Of a DNA stretch of 64,000 bases, positions 1 through 8,140 are shown one piece after another. How positions within the stretch are numbered: position 1 is the stretch's first letter; every line of letters starts with the position of its first letter. This DNA is from Leptospira bourretii (GTDB lineage Bacteria; Spirochaetota; Leptospiria; Leptospirales; Leptospiraceae): contig NZ_RQFW01000005.1 of NCBI RefSeq assembly GCF_004770145.1, positions 1 through 64,000 on the forward strand, given 5' to 3'. Position numbers and translations under genes: made by a program. The notes below the pieces were generated by a model. That model searched no databases. It had not been told where the DNA came from and saw nothing but the letters and a program-made list of their open reading frames with translations.

Positions 1-283
1 GCTGGAGGCCCCGAGAATCCTTTGCCAAAAATTCATTGATGACTGCCTCCCATTCGAGTCCCGACCTGTGCACAAGTTCGATGGGATAAAAAACAACCCA
101 AGATAGGATATAAACGGCAATCACCGAGACAGCACGAAGGCGAAGGCGAAATTCTTTTGGAAACGCAAATAGGATGCCGAGCGCCAAAAATGGTCCAAGA
201 GAAAAAAGAGGGGACATCCACAGGAAGAAGGTTAAGGATTTTTTAGCCCAGGGAGAGAGTTGTTTTGAATTTGCCGAATCCAT
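1..283 (-). CDS. Membrane protein, partial (N-terminus only)
   Basis: An open frame runs from an ATG at 283 leftwards to the window edge, so only about 94 N-terminal residues are visible. It begins MDSANSKQLSPWAKK and contains two hydrophobic segments, roughly residues 17-42 and 51-64, joined by a short basic loop (residues 45-50, rich in Lys and Arg). This is the pattern of an inner-membrane protein. I do not recognise the family. The gene is divergent from the glycyl-tRNA synthetase gene, with about 60 bases between the starts. Confidence 0.6.
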   Translation of the reverse strand, partial: MDSANSKQLSPWAKKSLTFFLWMSPLFSLGPFLALGILFAFPKEFRLRLRAVSVIAVYILSWVVFYPIELVHRSGLEWEAVINEFLAKDSRGLQ

Positions 284-346
284 TCTTTAGTCTTATCTCA
301 AGGAAAATACTTTGAATTTTCATGGAAAACAAAAAATTTGGCGGAT

Positions 347-1747
347 ATGGCACAGCCGAAAGAGAAAGAAGAACAGTCGCTCAAACCCATAGTCGCAGTC
401 TCCAAAAGAAGGGGATTTGTTTTCCCAGGTTCCGAAATTTACGGAGGCCTTTCCAATACCTTTGACTATGGTCCGAATGGAATTGAAGTATTAAACAATC
501 TAAAACGACTTTGGTGGGAATACTTTGTGCACAGACGGGACGACGTTTTGGGCCTTGATTCCTCCATCCTCCTCCACCCGCGTGTTTGGGAGGCTTCTGG
601 CCATATTTCCAACTTCAACGATCCCTTAATGGACTGTAAAAAATGCAAAACTCGCGTGCGAGTGGATAAATTTTTAGAAGATAAGGAAGGCGAAGGTGCT
701 GCCACTGGAAAAAGTTTAGAAGAACTCACAAACACCATCAGGGACAAAGCATATGCCTGCCCCACTTGCGGAACTGTGGGAAGTTTTACTGATGCCCGCC
801 AATTCAATTTGATGTTCAAAACTTCTCATGGGGCTTCGGAAGAAGGTGCGACAGACATTTACCTTCGCCCAGAAACCGCCCAAGGGATCTTTATCAATTT
901 CAAAAACGTAACCCAAATTGCTCGGAAAAAAGTTCCGTTCGGAATCGCACAAATTGGAAAGTCTTTTCGAAATGAAATCATGGCTCGCCAATTTATCTTT
1001 AGAACCCGCGAGTTCGAACAGATGGAGATGGAGTTTTTCTGCGAACCAGGCACTCAAAAAGAATGGTTCAAGTATTGGGTGGACTACTGTATGGACTGGC
1101 TTGTGAATGTGGTCGGCTTAAAAAAAGAAAACCTACGTGTCCGCGAACATGAAAAGGAAGAACTTTCTTTTTATAGTGATTCCACAAGTGATATCGAATA
1201 CAAATACCCGTTTGGTTGGGGAGAACTTTGGGGTGTGGCTTCAAGGACTGATTATGACCTCACCCAACATGAAAAGTTTTCTTCAGAAGACTTAAAATAC
1301 CATGATTTGGATCAGAAGAAAAAATACCTTCCTTATGTCGTAGAACCTGCCCTTGGATTGAACCGTCTCTTCTTGGCAGTGTTATGTGATGCTTACGAAG
1401 AAGAAAAGTTAGAAAAAGACGACATTCGCACTGTCTTAAGATTCGGAAAACGAGTGAGCCCTATGAAAGTGGCGATCTTTCCTCTGATGAAAAAGGACGG
1501 ACTCGATGCCAAAGCCAAAGAAATTTATACTGACCTTCGCAACCATTGGTATGTAGACTACGATGAAAGTGGAGCCATTGGAAAAAGATACCGCCGTCAC
1601 GACGAAATTGGAACTCCATTTTGTATCACAGTGGATTACGATACCATGAATGATGGAACCGTTACCATTCGGGAAAGAGATTCCATGAAACAAGAAAGGA
1701 TTGCAGTCTCAGAAATCAAATCTTACCTCATAAACAGAATGGTATAG
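347..1747 (+). CDS. glyS: Glycyl-tRNA synthetase, single-chain dimeric type
   Basis: Charges tRNA-Gly with glycine in the cytoplasm. At about 466 residues it is the alpha2 bacterial/eukaryal-type class II enzyme, not the alpha2beta2 form. The N-terminus GFVFPGSEIYGG is typical. Two CxxC pairs near residues 97-100 and 138-141 fit the structural zinc insert. Class II motif 2 is seen in FRNEIMARQFIFRTREFEQM, motif 3 in EPALGLNRLF, and the C-terminal anticodon-binding domain carries DYDESGAIGKRYRRHDEIG. I took the ATG at 347; a TTG at 338 in the same frame is also possible, and neither has a strong ribosome-binding site. The next gene starts on the base after the stop codon, so the two are probably cotranscribed. 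Confidence 0.96.
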   Translation: MAQPKEKEEQSLKPIVAVSKRRGFVFPGSEIYGGLSNTFDYGPNGIEVLNNLKRLWWEYFVHRRDDVLGLDSSILLHPRVWEASGHISNFNDPLMDCKKCKTRVRVDKFLEDKEGEGAATGKSLEELTNTIRDKAYACPTCGTVGSFTDARQFNLMFKTSHGASEEGATDIYLRPETAQGIFINFKNVTQIARKKVPFGIAQIGKSFRNEIMARQFIFRTREFEQMEMEFFCEPGTQKEWFKYWVDYCMDWLVNVVGLKKENLRVREHEKEELSFYSDSTSDIEYKYPFGWGELWGVASRTDYDLTQHEKFSSEDLKYHDLDQKKKYLPYVVEPALGLNRLFLAVLCDAYEEEKLEKDDIRTVLRFGKRVSPMKVAIFPLMKKDGLDAKAKEIYTDLRNHWYVDYDESGAIGKRYRRHDEIGTPFCITVDYDTMNDGTVTIRERDSMKQERIAVSEIKSYLINRMV

Positions 1748-2215
1748 GTGATTCGAGATTTAACAGAATCTGATAGAAACCAAACCATCGAACTCGTAAA
1801 TCAGTTTTACCGAAAAGTAAACGAACTCGAGTTAGATGGTTTGTTCCACATACGCCCCCGCGCTGCAACCAAATTCACAGACATTTATTTCAAACTGATT
1901 GGCACTGGAAAAGTCTATATGCGTGGGTTTTTCGAAGACCAAGAGCTTGTTTCTTTACTCATTGGTCGAGTGGAAGAAAAACCTCACTTAGAAGAAGAAA
2001 GAAGTCTATTCATTGATTTGGCCGTCACCAAACTTGGGAAAAAGAAAAAAGGATATATGTCTGCACTTTTAAACGATGTAGACCTTTGGTGCAAAGAAAA
2101 ATCCATTCCGGCAATTGAACTTCGGGCCATTTTACAGAACAAAGAAGCTGTAGAATTCTGGGACAAATCTTCTTTTGAAAGATTTTATATTCGTTACCGC
2201 AAACGCGTGGAATAA
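1748..2215 (+). CDS. GNAT-family N-acetyltransferase
   Basis: A 155-residue protein with the layout of a GNAT acyltransferase: an N-terminal strand and helix (IRDLTESDRNQTIELVNQFY), a central strand (SLFIDLAVTKLGKKKKGYMS) with a lysine-rich stretch where the acetyl-CoA pyrophosphate loop normally lies, and a C-terminal AVEFWDKSSFERFYIRY resembling the usual A-x-x-F-Y-x-x-x-G-F end. The classic R/Q-x-x-G-x-G/A loop is degenerate (KLGKKKKGY), so substrate and activity are open. The GTG start directly follows the glyS stop codon, which implies translational coupling. The substrate is unknown. Confidence 0.75.
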   Translation: MIRDLTESDRNQTIELVNQFYRKVNELELDGLFHIRPRAATKFTDIYFKLIGTGKVYMRGFFEDQELVSLLIGRVEEKPHLEEERSLFIDLAVTKLGKKKKGYMSALLNDVDLWCKEKSIPAIELRAILQNKEAVEFWDKSSFERFYIRYRKRVE

Positions 2216-2223
2216 ACGAATTT

Positions 2224-3861
2224 TTACCAACTTCCTGAACTCCCCCCACCACCAAAACCACCACCGCCACCTCCCGAGGAACTAGAGGAACTGTATCCAC
2301 TGGAAGATGAGTAGGATGAGGAAGAACTAGACCCATAACGACTAGAAGAGGAGTACGATCCACTTCCCGATTCATTGGCGACTACATAAAGAAAATGGAG
2401 AACCAGTAAGGCACCATAAGAAAATAAAAAGATAAAACCAATTCTACTTTCAGAGTATCCCAAAAAACTATGAAAAGAAAAACCCAGAGTCCAAACGAAA
2501 GCAATGAACGCATATTTGAGAAAACGATATTTCCAGGAACTAACTTCTATGGATTTTGTTAGGATAAAACCACCGACCAAACAAAGGAACCACTGAAACC
2601 AAATGACCATGATTTCTAGATTGTAAGTTTTGGTATTTTCTCCTGTTCCCGGTAAATAAATTACAAAACCAGCAATGAGACACAACCAAAGGACAATGAC
2701 GATAAAAAAATGAACGGGTTTAAAATGAAACGATTGGAACCCCAACCCATAAATGGAAAATAAAATAAGACCTTGGTAAAATAAGATATAAACCATTCTT
2801 TCCCCATTCCCAATAGAAAAAATGGTAAAAGCAAAAGTTAAAAACGAAATGATATGCAAAAACAATCCCTTCGGACTCATCCCCCAACCTTTGGCAATTT
2901 GATTGAATTTTTTTGTGATGACATCATCCGAAAAAATTTTAATCGCAAATGAAAGGAATCCAATGATTCCAAAAACCCAATACAAAACTTGAAAATCTGT
3001 TTTGAAAGTAAGGTGTAAAAAAGGAATCCAAAACAGGATCGAAAGAAAAGAGTATAAATAGGAAAGTGGAGTCCAAATTCCATAAAGCAGATATAAATTA
3101 CCTGCGATTAGTCCTAAACAGAAAAAATAAAACAAAGCGTCGGGGAAAAAATACCAAAGGCAAATAAACACAACAAGGCCATACAAAACTTCTAACCATT
3201 TTTTACCTTTAAAGAACTTGTTTTCATTTAGTACAAAATAAATAATCCAAGTGAAAATTAAAATTCCAAATGCAAAAGCGATGTTTTTTGGAGTCGATTC
3301 ATTTGATAAAGCCATCCCAATCCCTTCAGGGTAATCAGATGATAATGCTGAATTATTTTCTTGGTTTCCATATAGAATGGTTTCGATTGCGCGAACTCCT
3401 GCCATGAGCCCAATCGCCATTTCTCCTTTTTTAAACTCAGGAATCATTACATTCCGAATGATCCGATTACACAAAACATCGGTTAAAGTTTCTTCCAAAC
3501 CATAACCTACTTCGATACGAACCTTACGATCTCCTGTAGATAGTAAAACCAAAACACCATTGTCTTTGCCCTTTTGTCCCAACTGCGATTTTTCTGCTAC
3601 AGCAAGAGAATAGGATTCTAGGTTTTCACCTTCTAAACTTGGGATGATATAAACATACACTTGTGCCGATGTTTTTGTTTCTATCCCCGAAAGAATGTTC
3701 TGGATCTGGCTTTGGTTCCCTAGAGACAAAATCCCCACTTCATCCGTGAGATGGTTGGTTAAGACTCTAACCTCTTTTGCCAACAAACGTTGGGAAAATA
3801 ACGAAGAGATAAAAAAACAACCAATCCCAAGGAAGATCCAAATCTTACGGGTGAATTTCAT
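2224..3861 (-). CDS. TPM-domain (YgcG-like) membrane protein with Ser/Gly-rich tail
   Basis: About 545 residues from the ATG at 3861; a TTG at 3897 would add 12 residues ahead of the signal peptide and is less likely. A signal peptide (FLGIGCFFISSLFSQRLLA) is followed by a TPM domain at about residues 30-150, with LTDEVGILSLGNQSQIQNIL, then VLLSTGDRKVRIEVGYGLEE and RNVMIPEFKKGE. About eight hydrophobic segments follow, and the tail is almost only Ser, Gly and Tyr, ending GGGGSSGSW as in YgcG proteins. TPM domains are thought to help fold or repair membrane or photosystem proteins; the role here is unknown. Eight or more membrane spans are more than in most YgcG relatives. Convergent with the GNAT gene, 8 bases apart. 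Confidence 0.82.
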   Translation of the reverse strand: MKFTRKIWIFLGIGCFFISSLFSQRLLAKEVRVLTNHLTDEVGILSLGNQSQIQNILSGIETKTSAQVYVYIIPSLEGENLESYSLAVAEKSQLGQKGKDNGVLVLLSTGDRKVRIEVGYGLEETLTDVLCNRIIRNVMIPEFKKGEMAIGLMAGVRAIETILYGNQENNSALSSDYPEGIGMALSNESTPKNIAFAFGILIFTWIIYFVLNENKFFKGKKWLEVLYGLVVFICLWYFFPDALFYFFCLGLIAGNLYLLYGIWTPLSYLYSFLSILFWIPFLHLTFKTDFQVLYWVFGIIGFLSFAIKIFSDDVITKKFNQIAKGWGMSPKGLFLHIISFLTFAFTIFSIGNGERMVYILFYQGLILFSIYGLGFQSFHFKPVHFFIVIVLWLCLIAGFVIYLPGTGENTKTYNLEIMVIWFQWFLCLVGGFILTKSIEVSSWKYRFLKYAFIAFVWTLGFSFHSFLGYSESRIGFIFLFSYGALLVLHFLYVVANESGSGSYSSSSRYGSSSSSSYSSSSGYSSSSSSGGGGGGFGGGGSSGSW

Positions 3862-4048
3862 GCGGAAGAAATTAACAACGATTTCAGGCTTTGACAAGAA
3901 GAGTTTTTGAAAACATGTGTTTATAACTAAAGATGTTCAATTTAGTCCAAACCTTCCATTTTTTTCGAATCTGTAGCAAAAATATCCTTGCCCCAAATAA
4001 GGCAAATTGACACAGTTTTATCTTAGAAAATTCAGAGGTGAAATATTT

Positions 4049-4978
4049 ATGATTCGTAAAGGTCTTTTAGCCATTCTTGTTACATTTGCGCTGGCAACTC
4101 CCGTTCTCGCTAGTTCCGGTTCTTCTTCCAAACCACTTGCAGGCACTTATCCCATTATCCTTTCTCATGGTCTTTTTGGCTGGGGCGAAAACTCCGGTGG
4201 AATCATCAGCATCGTCAACTACTGGGGTGGAACAGATGATTACCTCAGAAGCCAAGGCGCAACCGTATTTGCTCCAGGAAAAACGGCAGCCAACTCCAAC
4301 GAAGTGCGAGCTCAGGAACTAAAAGCAGCCATTCTAACTTACGCAGCGGCAACAAACTACACAGGAAAATTCCATATCCTCGGTCACTCCCAAGGTGGAC
4401 TCGATAGCCGTTATATGGTTTCTAACCTAGGACTTTCTGGTCGCACAGCAACTCTCACAACCCTCAACACACCTCACTACGGATCTCCAATTGCTGACAT
4501 CGTGAAAACAGTTCTTCCTAGTTGGATCCAACCATTCGTTGCAAGTGTTGTAGAAACTCTTGTGAAACTTGTTTATGGTGGAACCAACCAACAAAATGCT
4601 TTGGCGGCTTTGGCTTCACTTTCCAAAGAAGGACTCACTGCGTTTAACGGATACACTCCTAACAAATCGGGTGTGAAATATTTCTCTTACGGATCTTCTA
4701 TCACTATTCCTGACCTCATCCAACACCCTCTTATGGGAATCCTTCACCCTGCTTGTGGGGCTGGTGGACTTTTCCAAGGACAAGGGTTTACAAACGATGG
4801 ACTTGTTCCACTTTCTTCACAAAAATGGGGAACTTGGAAAGGTGGACCTTCTTATGGAATCTTCACAACCGGAATTGACCATTTACAAGTATCCAACACT
4901 CTCCGTTCTGGAAGTCTATGGTATGATGTTGAAGGATTCTACATGAATATGGCTTCTAACATGAAGGCAAATCAGTAA
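4049..4978 (+). CDS. Secreted triacylglycerol lipase, foldase-dependent type (family I.1/I.2-like)
   Basis: A 309-residue alpha/beta-hydrolase lipase. The ATG at 4049 is preceded by AGAGGTG at a good distance and begins a signal peptide (MIRKGLLAILVTFALATPVLA, cut near residue 21). PIILSHGLFGWGE supplies the oxyanion-hole HG. The nucleophile elbow GHSQGG puts Ser at about residue 114; TNDGLVPLS (Asp250) and GIDHLQV (His278) complete the likely triad. VNYWGGTDDYLRSQGATVF matches the family I.1/I.2 lipases of Pseudomonas and Burkholderia, which need a membrane-bound foldase, and a foldase-like gene is next. Only one Cys (about residue 236) remains in the mature part, so the family's usual disulfide is absent. 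Product most likely secreted. An upstream TTG at 4007 is an unlikely start. Confidence 0.92.
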   Translation: MIRKGLLAILVTFALATPVLASSGSSSKPLAGTYPIILSHGLFGWGENSGGIISIVNYWGGTDDYLRSQGATVFAPGKTAANSNEVRAQELKAAILTYAAATNYTGKFHILGHSQGGLDSRYMVSNLGLSGRTATLTTLNTPHYGSPIADIVKTVLPSWIQPFVASVVETLVKLVYGGTNQQNALAALASLSKEGLTAFNGYTPNKSGVKYFSYGSSITIPDLIQHPLMGILHPACGAGGLFQGQGFTNDGLVPLSSQKWGTWKGGPSYGIFTTGIDHLQVSNTLRSGSLWYDVEGFYMNMASNMKANQ

Positions 4979-5001
4979 TTCACTCTCGAAGTTTTTTTCA
5001 G

Positions 5002-5030
5002 AAAACCCAAGTTTTGACTTGGGTTTTTTT
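5002..5030 (+). terminator. Intrinsic terminator between lipase and foldase genes
   Basis: A perfect 10-base inverted repeat, AAAACCCAAG and CTTGGGTTTT, with a 6-base loop runs into a T tract. It sits 24 bases after the lipase stop and 45 bases before the foldase start, so it probably lowers or separates foldase expression. Confidence 0.85.
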
Positions 5031-5074
5031 GTTTCCAGAAGTTTCATCCATCCTTTACTACGATACCATCTCCC

Positions 5075-6124
5075 ATGAATGTTAAAAATTTACGTTACCT
5101 TAGTTATGCCATTGGCGCCCTTCTTCTTATCTATGTTGCCTTTCGAATCTTCTCACCAAGTGAGTTAGAAACCACAAATGAAGAAAATCCAAATGACAAA
5201 GCAGAATCCTATTTTCGAACCCAAAGTGACGGATTTTCTGTGGACCCATTCTATTTAGAATCAGCAAAAACAATTTTTTCTGCCGATGGACAGTTCCTTC
5301 GTTTTGAAGAAATATTGGCACGAGCAAAATCGGGAGAGTTGAATTTAGTTTCCGAACTTTGGAACTTACGTAGGCAATGCCCAGAAGGGAGTACCCGCGA
5401 ACAATGCCACGAATACATCAAAGCTTTTCTCCAAAACGAATATGGAGGAGAAGAAGCAAAACGATTGGTTACGATGCTTTCCAATTATTTAAAATACGAA
5501 GAAGCTATGGTGCATTTGGATCCTTCCAGTAAATCTTATACCAACCAAGAACGATATGAACAAATCAAACAACTTCGTCGAAAGTATTTTGCGAAAGAAG
5601 ATGCAGAACTCATATTCGGACTAGAAGAAGCCACTGCGGATTTTAGTTTTAATAGAAAGAACTTTTTAGATGAAACCAAAAATCTAAAAGCAGACGAAAG
5701 AATTCGTTTGTATGAAGATTATCGGAAAAAATCTTTTGGAGCATTTTACAATGCGGTTGAAGCAAGGGAACCTAAGTTTGATAAGTTCGAAACAGAAATG
5801 GACTTAAGACAAATTGAACTTTCTAAATTGTCTAGTTCAGATCGGGAAACCAAAGAAAAAGAAGTTCGAATTCGTTATTTTGGGAAGGACGGAAACGAAA
5901 GGATGGAAAAGGTTTTAAAGGAGATGAAAGAAGAAGAAGAAAAAATTTCGAAACTCCAAGTGGATGAGAAAAACCTAATAAAAAACTATCCTAATCTTTC
6001 TGAATCTGAACGTGAAAAAAAACTAATGGACCTTCGCATCCAAACTTTGGGAAGCAAGGAACTCGCCGAGGAATACACAAGAAGAATGGAATATGAGAAA
6101 ACACTCAAAAATTCCGGAAATTAG
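5075..6124 (+). CDS. Lipase-specific foldase (lipase chaperone, Lif/LimB-like)
   Basis: A 349-residue protein with one N-terminal membrane anchor (about residues 8-26) and then a long charged helical periplasmic part, the architecture of steric chaperones that fold class I.1/I.2 lipases. The end of the first extended segment (DGQFLRFEEILARAKSGE) sits where the family has its R-x-x-F-D-Y signature, but it is degenerate. Later there are repeated segments of the type IRYFGKDGNERMEKVL and RIQTLGSKELAEEY, which match the helical repeats of Lif proteins. Its place directly after the lipase gene supports the pairing. The last 32 bases overlap the start of lnt, so foldase and lnt are translationally linked. 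Confidence 0.8.
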   Translation: MNVKNLRYLSYAIGALLLIYVAFRIFSPSELETTNEENPNDKAESYFRTQSDGFSVDPFYLESAKTIFSADGQFLRFEEILARAKSGELNLVSELWNLRRQCPEGSTREQCHEYIKAFLQNEYGGEEAKRLVTMLSNYLKYEEAMVHLDPSSKSYTNQERYEQIKQLRRKYFAKEDAELIFGLEEATADFSFNRKNFLDETKNLKADERIRLYEDYRKKSFGAFYNAVEAREPKFDKFETEMDLRQIELSKLSSSDRETKEKEVRIRYFGKDGNERMEKVLKEMKEEEEKISKLQVDEKNLIKNYPNLSESEREKKLMDLRIQTLGSKELAEEYTRRMEYEKTLKNSGN

Positions 6125-7715
6125 ATACCCAATCCTTTTACTTTTTCCAGTCGCAATTCTCTTTGCGCTGGCCTTAGAACCCTTCGGACTTACCTCTGCG
6201 GGGTTTCTTTGTATCTTTCTATTACTTTACTTCACCAAACAACTAACAAAAATTTCTAGTTGGAAAGATACCTTTTATGCCACAATTTTGTTTTCCTCAC
6301 TTGTGACATTGACAAGTTTTTATTGGATTTGGAATGCTGTTCGCAATATTTCTGGCCAAGGGATTCTAATCTCCACTTTTCTCTTTTTGGTTTATGCACT
6401 TCTTTCTTTTTATAAGATAGGAATTGTTTTTTTTGGATCCGTTTTTTTAACCAAACATCGCAACATCAAGGACAGTCATTTATTTTTATTTGTCCTTCCT
6501 TCTTTATTTTTAATTTCTGATTGGATTTGCCCAATGGTATTTCCTGTGTATTGGGGTGATTTGTTTCGCAACCAAATCCTTTGGCGCCAAATGGCAAGGT
6601 TTGGGATTGAAGTTTTGGGTTTTGTTTCTGTGATCTCGGCCTCCCTTCTCTATTTGATGCTTTTAAAATCTACCAAGGGAGTAAAAAGTTATCTTCCTTA
6701 TCTATTCCCCATTTTTTGTTTTTTTTCGATCAATCTCTATTTTCTTGCAGAAACCATACCCCAGGGTCCAACCATCCACCTCGCTTTACTACAACCAAAC
6801 ACTCCTTATGCGAAGAGAGAAATTCAGGAAAACCAAGATTGGATGACAAAAACCATTCAATCCGTTTATGATATAGGACTTGAGGCCATTCATAATTCTC
6901 CAAAACCCATTGATTTGTTAGTGATGCCAGAATCATCGATTCCCTTTTTGGGTACTCTAAATTCAGAAGATCACAATTCAACATATAGCAAAAGTTTTGT
7001 GGATATTACAACAAGTTTGGTTCGAATCGGCAATACCCCACTCGCCTTTAATGAATTAGTTTGGGACCAAGGTTCAAGGAATTCACTCACACTCCTCCAT
7101 CCTTTGTCCCTTACATCTGAAAGAAGGTACAAACAAGTATTATTACCCTTTGGAGAGTATCTACCAGGGGAAAAAGAATTTCCTTGGTTACGAACCATAT
7201 TCCCGGAAACAAGCCGTCACGTTCCAGGGAATTTAACAGATGCTTTGGGGTTTCAAACAAAAACGGGTGAAACCGTTACATTCAGTCCGCTCATTTGTTA
7301 TGAAGTCCTTTATCCTGAATTTGTTCGAAAGATAGTCAATCATTCTCCTTCCGAGTTCATTCTGAACCTTACCAATGATTCCTGGTTCGAAAGTTTAACG
7401 GAAACCAAACAACATGCGGGCGCAGGAAGGCTTCGGTCCATAGAATCGGGAAGGCCCGTGGTTCGTGTTGCAGTCACAGGGCTCACCACTGCCTTTGATC
7501 CATGGGGAAGAGAGATGATGGGTGATTTACAAACATTCCAAAAAGCCATCGGTTACCTAGATTTACCAACAGTGACCAAGGAGAGATCTACGCCTTATCT
7601 CCAATTCGGCCCAAGTCCTTGTCGAATCCTGGCCCTTTTTCTAATATTTTTGGTTTTTTTCCGCAGTCCACCTCAGTTACTCCCTCATAAAAAGAAAAAT
7701 GAAATTGAAATTTAG
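6093..7715 (+). CDS. lnt: Apolipoprotein N-acyltransferase
   Basis: Adds the third acyl chain to the N-terminal Cys of lipoproteins in the inner membrane. The 540-residue protein has six or more N-terminal membrane helices, a nitrilase-like periplasmic domain from about residue 230 to 505, and a last membrane helix (ILALFLIFLVFF). The catalytic Glu-Lys-Cys triad is present: Glu280 in VMPESS, Lys347 in YKQVLLPFGEYLPGE and Cys402 in LICYEVLYPE. NLTNDSWF follows, as in the family. The start overlaps the foldase gene by 32 bases; no better downstream Met exists before the first helix. Confidence 0.95.
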   Translation: MRKHSKIPEIRYPILLLFPVAILFALALEPFGLTSAGFLCIFLLLYFTKQLTKISSWKDTFYATILFSSLVTLTSFYWIWNAVRNISGQGILISTFLFLVYALLSFYKIGIVFFGSVFLTKHRNIKDSHLFLFVLPSLFLISDWICPMVFPVYWGDLFRNQILWRQMARFGIEVLGFVSVISASLLYLMLLKSTKGVKSYLPYLFPIFCFFSINLYFLAETIPQGPTIHLALLQPNTPYAKREIQENQDWMTKTIQSVYDIGLEAIHNSPKPIDLLVMPESSIPFLGTLNSEDHNSTYSKSFVDITTSLVRIGNTPLAFNELVWDQGSRNSLTLLHPLSLTSERRYKQVLLPFGEYLPGEKEFPWLRTIFPETSRHVPGNLTDALGFQTKTGETVTFSPLICYEVLYPEFVRKIVNHSPSEFILNLTNDSWFESLTETKQHAGAGRLRSIESGRPVVRVAVTGLTTAFDPWGREMMGDLQTFQKAIGYLDLPTVTKERSTPYLQFGPSPCRILALFLIFLVFFRSPPQLLPHKKKNEIEI

Positions 7716-7740
7716 GTAAGGAAAGAAAGGCTATTCGAAT

Positions 7741-8037
7741 ATGGAATGGGAAAAAATACTTCGCGATGCGGTGAAAGAAAACTCAATTAAGGAATTGTAT
7801 CTCCGAAAGGTACCTTCCTTAAAGACCTGCGAAGATTGGAATAAGGTCATGGAAGTGGGAATGGTAGACCACAAAACCAAGTATGCTTATTATAAGGGTG
7901 GGCTTGTTAAATACGGTGAAAGATTGTTCTTTGTCACTCAAGAACGTTTGGATGCCGTCTCTCCGTTTCGTAAATGGGATTTTAAAAACAAAATCAAAGT
8001 GACTGACCCAGAACTCGCTGCGGGCGAAAAAAAATAA
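7741..8037 (+). CDS. Small protein of unknown function
   Basis: A 98-residue soluble, basic protein beginning MEWEKILRDAVKENSIKELY. The ATG at 7741 lies 25 bases after the lnt stop, with GGAAAGAAAGG upstream as a probable ribosome-binding site. Coding character resembles its neighbours, and a strong terminator follows. I see no known motif; the single Cys is at about residue 30. It is probably the last gene of the lipase-foldase-lnt unit. Confidence 0.7.
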   Translation: MEWEKILRDAVKENSIKELYLRKVPSLKTCEDWNKVMEVGMVDHKTKYAYYKGGLVKYGERLFFVTQERLDAVSPFRKWDFKNKIKVTDPELAAGEKK

Positions 8038-8085
8038 CCATCAAAAACCAGGCCTGAAGTCATTCATTTCAAGCCATATGTACAT

Positions 8086-8117
8086 AAAAAAAGACCAACA
8101 AACGTTGGTCTTTTTTT
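8086..8117. terminator. Bidirectional intrinsic terminator
   Basis: GACCAAC and GTTGGTC form a stem with a 4-base loop, flanked by an A run on the left and a T run on the right, so it can end transcription on both strands. It lies between the convergent 98-residue gene and the helicase-associated-domain gene. Confidence 0.88.
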
Positions 8118-8140
8118 ATTGGATCTTTAGATTTTTTAAA

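Noticed and set aside
2224..2380. Repetitive stretch as a CRISPR array or intergenic repeat
   Set aside because: It is in frame and encodes the Ser/Gly-rich tail; there are no regular spacers.
4007..4048. TTG at 4007 as lipase start, and TTGACA there as a promoter -35
   Set aside because: As a start it lacks a ribosome-binding site and spoils the signal peptide; as a -35 it has no convincing -10 at 16-18 bases.
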